A stretch of DNA of 64,000 nucleotides, taken from NCBI GenBank assembly GCA_037074705.1, contig CM073591.1, forward strand, positions 62,002,897 through 62,066,896, given 5' to 3'. The position numbers and the translations under genes are program-made. Below are positions 49,480-60,130 of this stretch, in pieces. Under the pieces are notes generated by a model, which saw only the letters and a list, made by a program, of their open reading frames with translations, made no database searches and was not told the DNA's origin. The stretch is from Zhengitettix transpicula. Its lineage: Eukaryota > Arthropoda > Insecta > Orthoptera > Tetrigidae. Each line of letters opens with the position of its first letter. Position 1 is the first letter of the stretch.

Positions 49480-49640
49480 TCAAGGGAGTCTCATCTTAGG
49501 GTTCCCTAGGATTGGTCATCCATGCTTTATCATCTTTGTATCCCTAACTTGTATAATAAATCTTCTTTCTAACACATTTTGTTCCGCCTATTCTGGCAAT
49601 CTTGGCGCGGGACCCTCCCATTTACCAATATTTCCTTTCA
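49480..49640 (+). other. Possible LTR 3' edge with primer-binding-site-like sequence
   Basis: AATAAA (about 49556) is followed by a T/C-rich stretch. Then comes TTCTGGCA (about 49590), and four bases on TGGCGCGGGACC (about 49602). A polyadenylation signal, a CA end and a TGG-initial site shortly after is the layout of an LTR retroelement's U5/primer-site boundary. The matching tRNA is not identified, the LTR start is not seen, and no gag or pol follows. Confidence 0.25.
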
Positions 49641-51940
49641 ACTTTCCTATAAATTCTTCCTCTTTTCCTATTTCTGACATTAGCTCGAACCAATTCCAAC
49701 TGGAGGCTTCGATCGCGGTGAGCAAATATATTACAGAACATAAATGAACTTTAAAAAATACTAGAAATTTATTTAAGCTGGTATTTATTTAATAGATATA
49801 CATTCCTCCTAACAAAAACTGAGCGTCAAGAAGGAAACCACGCATCCTGTTTAACGAGTAAAGCTATTATACTTTGAATCCTGAGAACGCTGCCAACTTT
49901 GTTGAAAGGCGACTTACATCTTTATTCTCCAGGAAAGTTCGTGCAATATAAATAATTTGAACCCTGTACAAAAAGTCCCAGGTTTTGTAATCAGTGCTAA
50001 CATATGTTATTCTTGCGACGTAATTATGACAAACCAGTGGGGAAATTATAGACGTTCTGCTATGATAACTGATTTAGAGGAAATTTAGATCTCTAGACGT
50101 ATATATAATAAATAGGGAAGTCAGCACCAGAAAGACCATCATACGTATTGAAAAAGCTAATAACGATTATAAATATAGGACTGCACGACGATAACTGTAA
50201 ATATTAATCTTAAATTGTAAATAACATTTTGTTTTCATCTAGTAACACTAAATATTTCGAAATTATTTCATGCATGATGATAATATATCACTGCTGCAGA
50301 GATGTCGAAGTTACAAACGCAAATTTTAATTAACTTTTAATTCGAGGCTTAATGAACATTAATTTGTGCTAATGTGCCCAAGAGATCCTACGAATTCAGG
50401 AATAATATAATTTCCTTTAACGATGTCAGTCGTTCATATATTTGTGCTCGACCAGGAGGAGAGCGTAACCCATGATCCCATTAACTAAATTAAATTGCGC
50501 ACTGGAGACTCTTGTACTGTTATGGGTAGTAAAACGTTCACAATTTCCCCTCGCCTGAATTCTGCGCAGCAGATTCTCCCTGTTTCGTTGAAGACTGCTT
50601 TATAATATACAGTACTAGCGTTTTATAAAGCAGATCATCCTCTAAAGCCACTTCAACAAAACCGAATTTGTATTGACGTCAAGGTCAAATGGGACGTGAA
50701 TAAACAATATCAATAAATGTGGAGTGTATGTAAGTAGGTAACTGGAACTACGGAAGACGTTTCTATTCTGAGAAAGGTCGCCATAATTCAGTTCGCATTG
50801 TTACGTCCTCTTCATACAATCCTAAATGATTTTTTTCCAGAGATAATATTTCGCCTTAAATATTCCCAAGCATACGGTAAAACAACAATTATTTGTTTGC
50901 AACATAAAAAGGAAATATGATTATAAAAAGCATGCCAAGACGCAAACGATTAAAAAACATTATTTTTCACCCTTCGAAGATTTTTTCTGTAAAAATTTCC
51001 GGTACCTATGCCACAGATGCTTTAGAAGATCGGTAGTTTTCTTTAGTATTACTAGTTTGACGTTGAAATTTTTCCGCCAACCAATAAAAATCCGTGATTT
51101 GAAATATGTAATTAAATAATTCATTAAAGTTTTGGACAATACTTAAATTCTTCGCTTTACATAAGTTTACATTGGTAAACCAAATAATATATCTTCATTT
51201 ATGTTATTGTTCCCCATTCACGCATTATAATTTAATATTCTTAATAACCAATGTAGATATTAATGCATTTAAAAAAAATCATTACTACGTTAATTTTGTA
51301 ACATTAGAGATATTTAACAGTGATTTTGTTCTGACAACTTTAAATAAATGAAAAAAAAAATTCTATTAAGTCCGAAATTTTTTTATGAATAAAATTTGAA
51401 TCATTATAATAGAAAAAACATTAAAACAGACATTACGTTTCATCCCCAATTTTTTGGGAACTCCGTCAACTGTTGTAAAATTAAATTATATTATATAATT
51501 TCAAATTCGTAATAATAAAATTCCAAGAAAACAAAATTTTACAATTAAGATAATTTATAAAACAATTTTGTAAAGATTTACAGAACATTACTTACAATTA
51601 ATTAAATATTCCTTAATAGAACCAATAATTTGACCATTAATGTAAAAAATGATACTTATAATTAAAATAGAAACTATGATTCCTTGTTACTGTAATCCAT
51701 TTATTGTATTATAATTTATTTGTTTCCATTTATATTTTAAAATGAACAATAGGCTCAACGGCTGTGTAAATATAAGTCATTTCTATCACACCGTGTGTGA
51801 AAATCGCACCTCAGAAATTTATTGTCTTTCTTCATTTTATGATTTGTTGGAAGAATAAATTAGTAAATTATAGCCTTATATAAAGAAATATCGAAATTTA
51901 ATAATCAAGCTTTAAGAACTATTTCGCGATCTAAGAAACA
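49641..51940. other. AT-rich non-coding stretch
   Basis: No gene recognised. A slightly GC-richer part at 50400-50860 has no open frame of note. Confidence 0.6.
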
Positions 51941-51944
51941 GAAC

Positions 51945-52340
51945 ACAGTTTTAAATAATAAGGAACTAAAGTGGCTGATGTAAATAATTTCTATTATGTG
52001 ATGTAAGTACCACGTAAAAGAAGAATTACATAAACAAGGAAGGCGTGGAATTCGTTGCAGTTTGTAATGAGAACTTTCAAAAGGGCAATTACAAAACCTA
52101 AGGAAAAATTCTAATAGCTTATTTATCTTTAGTACGCCCACTAATGGAATATGCCACTGCTTGTTGTCTTCCGTATAGGAAAAATGAAATAGAATCCTTA
52201 GAGTGCAAAACAGAACCGCGAAATTCGTACAAACGGAACATGTCCATGGAAGCGAAACGTAAAGCTTCTAGGGTGGGAAGCGCTATAGGCAGGGAAAGAG
52301 CTAGGCTACATTTTTCTCTAATAGCTCAGCAGTAGCTACG
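51945..52340 (+). pseudogene. Jockey/CR1-type LINE reverse transcriptase relic
   Basis: Plus-strand pieces in three frames line up with the region after the RT palm. KAWNSLQFVMRTFKRA (about 52040-52087) equals the common box 'KAW.ALHFVMR.LK+G'. AYLSLVRPLMEYATACCLPY (about 52115-52175) equals 'AY.SLVRP.LEY...CWDPY'. Then NEIESLE, and after a +1 shift RVQNRTAKFVQ (about 52200-52233), equal to 'LE.VQ.RAA+FV'. A weaker 'RR...RL' stretch ends it near 52300. Two frame changes and stops make it a dead copy. It lies on the opposite strand to the 42.2 kb relic, and its boxes differ enough to suggest another family. Confidence 0.8.
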
Positions 52341-54621
52341 TCCAAAAAAAATACCTCCACTAGCAAAAGGTCCGGTGTTTTATATATTTTTTCCTACTTT
52401 CATAGGTTGTTCCCAGTAGTGAAAAACCAAGTTTTACAATTTGAAATGCCTCGGGAAATGTTACTGTGGCCTATAAACCACGAAATTTTGCATCTCTTTT
52501 CAGTTTTTCGCTAATAGTTAAAGCATGAAGCATTTTATTAAAAACAATGTTCAGTAATAAATTGTAAAGCGTACAATTCTGCGTTGAATGGTATACTTGA
52601 TTGCGAAATTTAGTTGAATGAAGTTATAGAACTCGTTCGTTAAATGTAGAATATTTCTGGTCCTTTTCGGAATGAAAGCAGCTTGTCGTATTCTACTGCT
52701 CATACCTCCAAAATGGTCGGTCGTACATTCATTTTTCATAAAAGAAAGTTGTAGATAATTTAATTCTCTTCCCAACGCATTATCTGGTTTTAAAAATACA
52801 TAGTAAAATGCCGAAAATACTGTCATTTTGCTGGCTGGTTGCGTTATAGTTTCAAAAATTAAGCTGCAACAATAAGTTAGCATAATTATAAAACTTTTCT
52901 CACAATTTGAAATTAATTTAAAAATAAATTTATTTCTGCTGACAAGCAGAAATGTTGCCCTCATAAACCTTAAAAACAGCGTATATTTCAACTTTAAATT
53001 AATAGAAATACTGTTGTATAAAATGCGTTTTCAAATATGGACGCTAATGTTGTGAAGTAATTAAAGGTGTCTTTACGAATAAATGTTAAGAATATCACGA
53101 TAAATTTAGTATAATAGTTGTAGTATTAAAATATACTTTATTCAGTATGGTGAATTCAGTATTCAAGCTGCAGATAATTATTATAGCAGCCCTTATGTTA
53201 ATAAAATTGACGGTATTCAGTAAAATATAATAAACCGGCTATTTTCCACGTTGGGACAAGTAAACCATTATTAGGGATCATTGGAACTGTTACAATAAGA
53301 ATACTTTCTGCATTTAAAGGAATCAAAACCTCGCTGGTAAATAATATGCCTCTATTCTGTAGTCAAAATAAACGGTTGCAAATATTAAGATTAATTTTAA
53401 TGACTCGAGTTACAAGCAACTGTCAGTCGACGTGCGTTGGTTGCGTGGCCTTTTAAACAAAAGGATAAAACGTCTACAGCAGTCCCATGCTGGACTACAG
53501 AGTTTCTTTCTAAGTAATAATCAAGGGTGAGCCTTGTTTGGTCCATGAGTTGTCTATCAAGAATTCTTCACCCCTCCCCCCCTCCCCAAGGTGATTGCTA
53601 CCATGACAGCAGTTTTTTTTGTTCATCTTGGCAAGCAACTGCCAATCCTTATAAGTGAGACTCATCGGCTCCTGACAACAATTTTGACGACCAATCTTTT
53701 GCTTGACAAGGAAGTCTTCGGTTTTCCTTTATTTACAGCAAACCCATAAAATATAACTTTATCAGCAGATTTATATACATGTAATTAGTGATTTTGGTTA
53801 ATAATGTAACACATTCTATACATGTAATGAAAATTATATTCATCTCAAGGAATGATTTTACATATCTCTATTTATAAATATTAATATATCCAAAGATGAA
53901 AGGACTAGCATATTTCATTCAAAAATGTATAGAGCCAATGAAGCAAATGCTCCAAAAATTTGCAGCAATATTTTACAGTAGCCGAAAACATATGTGGATT
54001 TAAATTACTTCAGGGTTTTGGGAGGTAGGGGAGAAGTGCTACTTATAAAATATCCAAAATACCGATATCTATGATCTTAGGATCCTTTCAGCTGTTTGGT
54101 GAAACTGTAGTAGCGGTTTAAGTTCCAATTGATTCAAATAGAACTCTGTAGAGGCTTCTATAAGGCTGTGTTAATACGATGTAGGACAATATAATTGAAC
54201 CTTCTGAATAGAAAAATTAAAGAGTGAAACAGTTTCAATACCGGTCTTTCGGATGGTTTTCCGTTTTACCTCTAATAAATTCCAATTTCCAATAGGACTA
54301 ATATTATGGTTCACATTTAACAAGGGCTAGTGCAGTTTATTAATTACTGTGGAATGTATTTGAGACCTTTATATATCGTTAAAGTTTCTTGCTCAAGGGT
54401 GGGTTTAATTATTCTAGCACCTATCGGTCGCACCTATAGTTCAAAATTTATTATGTATTACATTAAAAATTATAAGATCAAGAAAATTTGTATCATAACA
54501 ATGCTAAACCAAACTGGCAGACCTTAAAATTGCTGTATTTGCTCAATTGTGCTAACTTAAAGCTTAAAATTAAAAAATAATCTTGTTTGGATGTTTATTA
54601 TATTTTAGTCAATTTCCTCAA
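52341..54621. other. AT-rich stretch with one long minus frame
   Basis: The minus-strand frame at 52551-52991 (146 codons) is the second longest in the window. It is rich in Phe, Ile, Lys and Asn as AT-rich DNA would give, and shows no domain or membrane pattern I trust. A C/T-rich run is at 53570-53590. The rest holds nothing recognisable. Confidence 0.45.
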
Positions 54622-54722
54622 TCCCTTCCACATCCACCCATTTTAATCCCTTCCTATGCTATTAAAGAGGAGTTGCCACCACGTGGATTACCCTCATGTA
54701 AGCCTGTTACTCTAAAAAAAAT
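54622..54722 (+). mobile_element. Rep-A copy 9 (sense strand plus), about 100 bp 3' fragment
   Basis: It begins in CCCTTCCACATCCACCC, passes through TTCCTATGCTATTAAAGAGG and ends CATGTAAGCCTGTTACTCT followed by a poly(A) run to 54720. It belongs to the TATTAAAG/poly(A) type, with copies 2 and 4. Confidence 0.8.
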
Positions 54723-54965
54723 TATGTCTTTACTCGTCAATTTCAATAATGTTCCGTTAAAAAACCATAGTCACAGTTATCTACACCTGTTGTCAACAAT
54801 TGATCAACTAAATTTTGGCGTTGTTACAATAACACGGAGAATATAATGAAAGGACAAAAGAGTAGAATCAAGGAAACGGATGTGGATTTTTGACGCATGG
54901 AATAAATTTTGTTGCGTGAAATAATTTTTTAATTGTATAAAAAATTAAAATAAGAAAATTTTTTT
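54723..54965. other. AT-rich spacer
   Basis: No feature seen between Rep-A copy 9 and the SINE-like element. Confidence 0.6.
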
Positions 54966-55160
54966 GCCGACCTCCTGTGCTGTAGGGGTCAGCGTGACTG
55001 TCTCACGTCACAGAGGTCCCGGTTTCGAATCCCGGCGAGGGCATGGAAATTTGTGTGCGTGAGAGAAACTGTCGGCAAATCAGTCCCCCGACTAGAAAAA
55101 ATTATTTCCGATACTGTCGCTAATAACCAGAGCTGTTGATGTGACTGTAAATATAAACAA
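54966..55160 (+). repeat. tRNA-derived SINE-like element, copy a
   Basis: GTGCTGTAGGGGTCAGCG (about 54977) is a plausible A box and GGTTTCGAATCCCGG (55021-55035) a good B box with one extra T. The part after the boxes (GAGGGCATGG, GTGTGCGTGAGAGAAACT, CCCCCGACTAG, CTAATAACC) is shared with the copy at 59.9 kb. This defines a tRNA-unrelated body. The spacing and lost cloverleaf rule out a working tRNA gene. Confidence 0.7.
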
Positions 55161-55544
55161 TATAATTTTTTTTAATACCAGTGGGTTGGTTGTGATTAAA
55201 GTTCTTTTTCTTTCCTTTACTGTAAAACGACGACGTTGTACGTAAAATCTCTCAGAACGAAGAAGAAATATCAAAGTTGTGGTCAGCATACCTAGTTATT
55301 AAAGTAGTTATTCTCGTAACCTCATAATTAATGGGATGAATGATTCAAAATTTTCCCATAATCTTTCCGTTTCTTCATTTGTTTTAAAGAGTTCCCCTCA
55401 TCTCGACAATTTGTCACCCTCCATCTGTGAGGTTAGGCTGCCGGAGACGATACTTTTCATTCGACATCAGCGCCGCCGAACATTCGCATCTTGTATTGAT
55501 TTTCTCAAAATAATTAATCTGCAGTAGTAATAATATGACACACA
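55161..55544. other. Non-coding stretch
   Basis: No gene recognised. Short overlapping frames on both strands at 55336-55683 have no match. Confidence 0.5.
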
Positions 55545-55920
55545 GCTTCTGTCCATTACATGGGTCATATTGCGGAACTGGATCATGCCACGTATTTCGA
55601 GTTTTGACCAAAGGCAAATATGATATCCGTAACGTCAAATATTTGCAGGGGTCCCTGAATGCAGCTCTGCGGTACTCCTGCATAATTGGCGCTTATTAAG
55701 CGTCGCTGTATTCTGCTGCTACTGCTTCAGACGCCACTGCGCTCTGGCGATCAATAAATATGGGTGCAGCCGTCGCCCTCGACTTCCAACCCGTCCACTG
55801 AACCTTGGACCTGCTGATATGTATCCCCGTCACATATCCACAGCCAATCTTCTCCTCCCTGATTAAACTTCTGCCTCGGATTTGCTGCAAGCAGGAGCAA
55901 GAGAACGAAGACAATGTGTG
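55545..55920 (-). other. GC-richer segment with several open minus-strand frames
   Basis: On the minus strand one frame (72 codons, 55696-55914) is ATG-started. A second, without ATG, reads HIVFVLLLLAANPRQ (about 55870-55915), which looks like a hydrophobic leader, and then continues acidic and polar (GGEDWLWICDGDTY) to a stop near 55757. I do not recognise either protein. The composition and the leader-like stretch make an exon possible, but no strong splice sites frame it. Confidence 0.22.
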
Positions 55921-56230
55921 TCGATGCTAGGCTTACAGTGGATATTTAACATTAACAATATACGAAAAATGAAATTATATTTAGAGTATTTAAGTAGAAA
56001 AATTAAAATATTATTTTATAAAATTAATGGCTTAAAAAATACTTAAAGAATGACTCTTTAATTTTTTAAAACGTAATAGTTTCAATTAGAATTTCATTTT
56101 TCAATTCATGAGGTCAAATCGACATATGCAGGAATGAAATTCGGCTATCATGGTTGTATTATACCTGGTATTACAGATATCTGTACCCTAGTACAATTCT
56201 ACGGAATCATATTTGGTGAGAGATTTTCCA
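55921..56230. other. AT-rich spacer
   Basis: Nothing recognisable. Confidence 0.55.
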
Positions 56231-56234
56231 AAAA

Positions 56235-56455
56235 TTTATCCACAGTGGATAAAACTTGTGGAAAGTCCCAGGTTCGAATTCCGGCATGGGTATGTGTGTT
56301 TTTCCTTTCCATGACCGAGAAAAAAACCGAGGTTGCATTTGAGGAGAATCGGCACATTGGCCACGTACAACTCCAGTACCAGATTGTGCCATGTAAGATG
56401 ACAGCCTGGTAGTCGTCTCATTAAATTGTTCAGACTCCCAAGAGTGACGCGGAAC
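56235..56455 (+). repeat. tRNA-derived SINE-like element, copy b
   Basis: GGTTCGAATTCC (56272-56283) is a good B box. A GGCATGGGTATGTGTG block and a GACCGAGAAAAAAACCGAGG block follow, then GAGAATCGGCACATTGGCCA and GCCTGGTAGTCGTCTC. The last two blocks recur at 58.96-59.06 kb. The A-box side is worn. Open frames on both strands through it are shadows. Confidence 0.6.
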
Positions 56456-57145
56456 CAAGGAGAAAAGGATGACTTACAGGAAGAGACGTAGAGTTTGCCT
56501 CAAAATATCTGTCACATAAAAGGAAAGACTAAAATACAATAATCTGTGTTAAAATAATACTAATTCAATAAACAATTCTGTTTCAGAATGAAAATTTGAC
56601 TACGTCCGTTTAATGCGACCTTGTTCTAATTTTAAATATTTGATCATCACTTCAATATAATATTAGTTTTCACACTTATTCCTTATTTTTGTTTCCCGTG
56701 GACGATTAAAATAAATCGCAAAATGTATATTTCTTCCTTATGGTTGCAACGATGCTCATCCTAATCTGTCTGCTTTATTTCGCCATGACAAATTCCCCGT
56801 GCTACAAATTTTTTTTGTTCCTCTCTATAAGGACCTGAACAACCTGCGGCACCCTCAGGTATGAGTAATTATTTTCCGCTCACCTTTTTTAAGATTCTTT
56901 TTACGAAACGTAAGGATTTTCACTCTTATAGACTCCGAATTTACTTTTTTTCCCATCCTAAATTTTAGCTCAAAATGAATCCTAGTATTTTTCAGCTGTT
57001 TACTAGAGGTACTTTCTCTCCATTTATCTTTTGACGTATATCTGCACGATAGCTTGGAAAGATCAAATCCATTATTTTTAACGTATCATTTTTAAATATA
57101 ATTTAAATTCAGGACCAGAAAAATATTCATTCGATAGGGTCTGCA
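56456..57145. other. AT-rich non-coding stretch
   Basis: No gene recognised. Confidence 0.6.
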
Positions 57146-57621
57146 GGTAAATTCCTTGATGCCGCGGGCTCGTGGGATCGCGGCGCCGACGAGTCGCGCC
57201 AATGTGGTATGAACGTGACTTCTTCAAGAACAACTAGTCGTTGAACCTGTACCACGGCGAGAGAAATGTCTGCGGAGGGGAATGAACTGTCGATTTCTTC
57301 TTGGCGGAGGTGGTTTTAGGGAATTTGGTGGACAGACAGTTGCGGCGTGACCACCGCAGTAGGAAGTCACTCTTGGAAGTTGGGTTTGCGGTTTGCCCAC
57401 TGGGGAGTGGATCAGTCTAGAATAGAGATTGCTAGACAGTGAGTCTCTACTAAAGGTGAAGTAATTCCTACTGGAACTAGAGCATCGGTCACCGCTGCCG
57501 CCTTCATCATTTCCTGGCATCCGGCATAAATTTCTGAGTTGCCAATTACAAGTTTCGACTTGATTTCACACTGTTCCTCATATTTATGAGCACAGATGTC
57601 CTGAGGTATAAGTTTATACAA
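57146..57621 (-). other. GC-rich island with two long overlapping minus-strand frames
   Basis: This is the most GC-rich unique stretch in the window, including GGCGCCGACGAGTCGCGCC near 57181. The minus strand is open in two frames: 57224-57520 (98 codons; Ser/Pro/Arg-rich, with a LPRVTSYCGGHAATVCPP phrase) and 57412-57621 (69 codons). Neither shows a domain I know. Options are a 5' exon or promoter-proximal island of a gene running on the minus strand, or a worn transposon. CpG-rich islands at starts are not a general rule in insects, so composition alone proves little. Confidence 0.25.
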
Positions 57622-58962
57622 TTATATATATTAGCTCCTTTCAATTAACCACAAGAAATTATAAATAAATAAATATATATATATATTATTTATTCTATTT
57701 AATCATTAAATTTCCAAGTAACGGGTTAAACGCCCGGCGTATCCCGTGTACTTATTGATATACACCTGAAAAATTATTTAATTCTATATTTGTCGAGAAG
57801 TAATTTAACCCAAATTTAACTGTTCCTAGTTCCGTACATACTTTCGACCGATAGAGCATTAATAGAACTATAAAATAAATTTATTGCATTAGTTCCAACA
57901 AACATACCTCCGAATTTATTCTCAGTCTTCAACATTACGAAAGAGTAAATTGATTAAATTGTTAGCTAGATTCACAATATAAACAAATAATCGCCATATT
58001 GGAGTCACTAATATGGCACGAAAATTAACTTACATTTCCCGCGAGGATCGTAAAGTATTTCGTATTGTTTTGTTATTGACGTTCGATAGAGTATTGATAG
58101 ATAAAATTATATTTTTTATTAAATAAAAATATTTTTGCTTTATTTCATTACGGAAAAGGAAATATTTCATTTGTTCGTCGCGTAGTAACGTCTCTCTATC
58201 GCGTGACGTAGTTTAACCCAAAATGATCACATTTTATAATTATAATTCTTTCCACCTTTATGCTACGGGTTTCTCACCCCCACAGTACCGTTTATGGCCG
58301 TTTGAAGAATATGTGTACCAATTTTTGTTGTCCACGCGTTTAAATATGAATAGAGATTAACGAAAATACATACATACAAATATACATATTTTTTAATGAT
58401 ATAGATTTCTACAAGTTTATTCCATGAGAGGATACATCATTCTTTTTCCAAATACTTATCCCAGAAGTAATTCAACTGACAAAATTAATAATTCTGAAAT
58501 TATTTAATTACGACGTCTGTATTATGATATGAATTTGACTTTGTCGGGAGTCACCAACTAACTAACGAAGACGCAATTTGACAGCTGATCACATGTTTTA
58601 TTCCCTTCCAAACCAATTTTTTTTCAGAACTCAGGGTATCCAACTTCCTTGACATCAAAGGAAGGTGGCGCTATATAGAAATATGCATGAGCAGAGTCTC
58701 GCAACATCTTCTTTCTGCGTACGGCCTGTTTCACGCAAGAAACGATTTTGCAACTCAAACAAAACGTGCTAGTAAAACTACAAAAGCACTTGTTGAACAA
58801 AAAATGTAACTTCTCATTGTTTTCCTGGGGGTGATAACAATTTTCTACTATCAGAAAATTCAACTCATTCGTTACGATATATTCGATTAAAAATAGAGGT
58901 CGTTACAATGCACAATAATTTTAGAGGACAATATTTTGGAATTATGCTCATGAAAACTGTGG
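57622..58962. other. AT-rich non-coding stretch
   Basis: No gene. A short (AT)n run is at 57671-57687. The 79-codon minus frame at 58624-58863 has no match. Confidence 0.55.
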
Positions 58963-59062
58963 CTACGGCTGAAGGAGAATCGCTACGTTGACCACGTACC
59001 ACTTTAAACAAATCCGTAATGTTTGATGGTAGATGTTAGTCTGGCAGCCGTGCGCGTAGAGC
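58963..59062 (+). repeat. SINE-like fragment, 3' part related to copy b
   Basis: GGAGAATCGCTACGTTGACC followed by ACGTACCAC, and later GTCTGGCAGCCGT, match the 3' half of the 56.2 kb element. The box-bearing head is missing, so the copy is 5'-truncated. Confidence 0.5.
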
Positions 59063-59905
59063 CAGAGAGAAATAAATAAATATTGCGGAAAATATTTAAA
59101 CAAGATTGCAAAACATATACAAACTTAATTTTATCATTTCCAACTTCTAATTATCTAGTCTCCATTCTATTTAAACGTGTAACAGTCCGCTCTCAGACTC
59201 TAAAATGTATTATGTCTTAATGAAGAGACTGAGTTTGAAAATATAAACCCGGTAACAATTTTTCCTGCGGAATAATTTAACCTGAAGGATGACAGGGAAA
59301 TTATAAATGGTTTTCAATGCTATGATTTCCCATTTTTCTGCATTCTGATTACGTTTATTATTCTTGTCGGGAATGAAGGTGCCAGTGGTTTTTTTCTTAC
59401 ATATTCGGCCTACGAAGACGTCCTTGTCCTTTATACAGACGAGAATTCATCCCGGATGTCCCACAGTAACTGGAGCTTCCCTGGTTAAAGCAGAGGTCAA
59501 CTCGAGAAATCGAAGGTTCATAGGAGGAAGAAATTAATTATTCACGCCGATTAAATCATTAGTCAGAATAAATAAATTAATACTAACATGTATTTTATTA
59601 AAATGATTATTAACCGCTTCTTAAATTCACTTTGTTCCTCCACTAAAGTAACTTCAGTTTGTGTTTTACTAGTAACAGTACACAATCACATCACTATTTT
59701 GCGGTCAAACTCTACTAAATTCTCGACTTCTGTAAACCTCGCCTCCATGAACAGCATTTTTTTATATTAACATATTTAATAACATTCCTATGTTGACTTT
59801 ATCTGAAACTTCATACGCTTTGAAACGCCCTAAAAATGAATTGCAAACTCAGTCTCCGAAAGTATTCATTCAATTATGTAAATATGTACTTCAATAAGTT
59901 AAATA
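59063..59905. other. Non-coding stretch
   Basis: No gene recognised. Confidence 0.55.
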
Positions 59906-60130
59906 TAGCTGCCAACCTTCTGTGGTGAGCGTCACAGAGGTCGCCGGTTCCAATCCTGGTGAGTGCATGGATGTTGGGTGTGTGCGTTTCCAGACCGAGA
60001 AACTCCCACAAATTACTTCCCCCGACAGTGAAATGCAACAATGTACAAAGTTGCTAATGACCTTTGTAGTTGATGCGAGCATAATTCCGCACGAACCCCA
60101 GTTCACCCGACTGTATCCTGTATCCTAAAG
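59906..60130 (+). repeat. tRNA-derived SINE-like element, copy c
   Basis: GGTGAGCGTCACAGAGGTCG then CCGGTTCCAATCCTGG (B box with one change, about 59944-59959). The GAGTGCATGGATG, GACCGAGAAACTCCC and CCCCCGACAG blocks follow, and CTAATGACCTTTG, in the same order as copy a. Opposing 68- and 71-codon frames over it are shadows. Confidence 0.7.

Noticed and set aside
52551..52991. 146-codon minus-strand open frame
   Set aside because: Composition follows AT-rich DNA (Phe, Ile, Lys, Asn), there is no domain or motif, and no splice or regulatory context supports a gene.
54966..55050. Possible functional tRNA gene
   Set aside because: A and B boxes are present but the acceptor and anticodon stems do not form, and the same sequence recurs with a SINE body.
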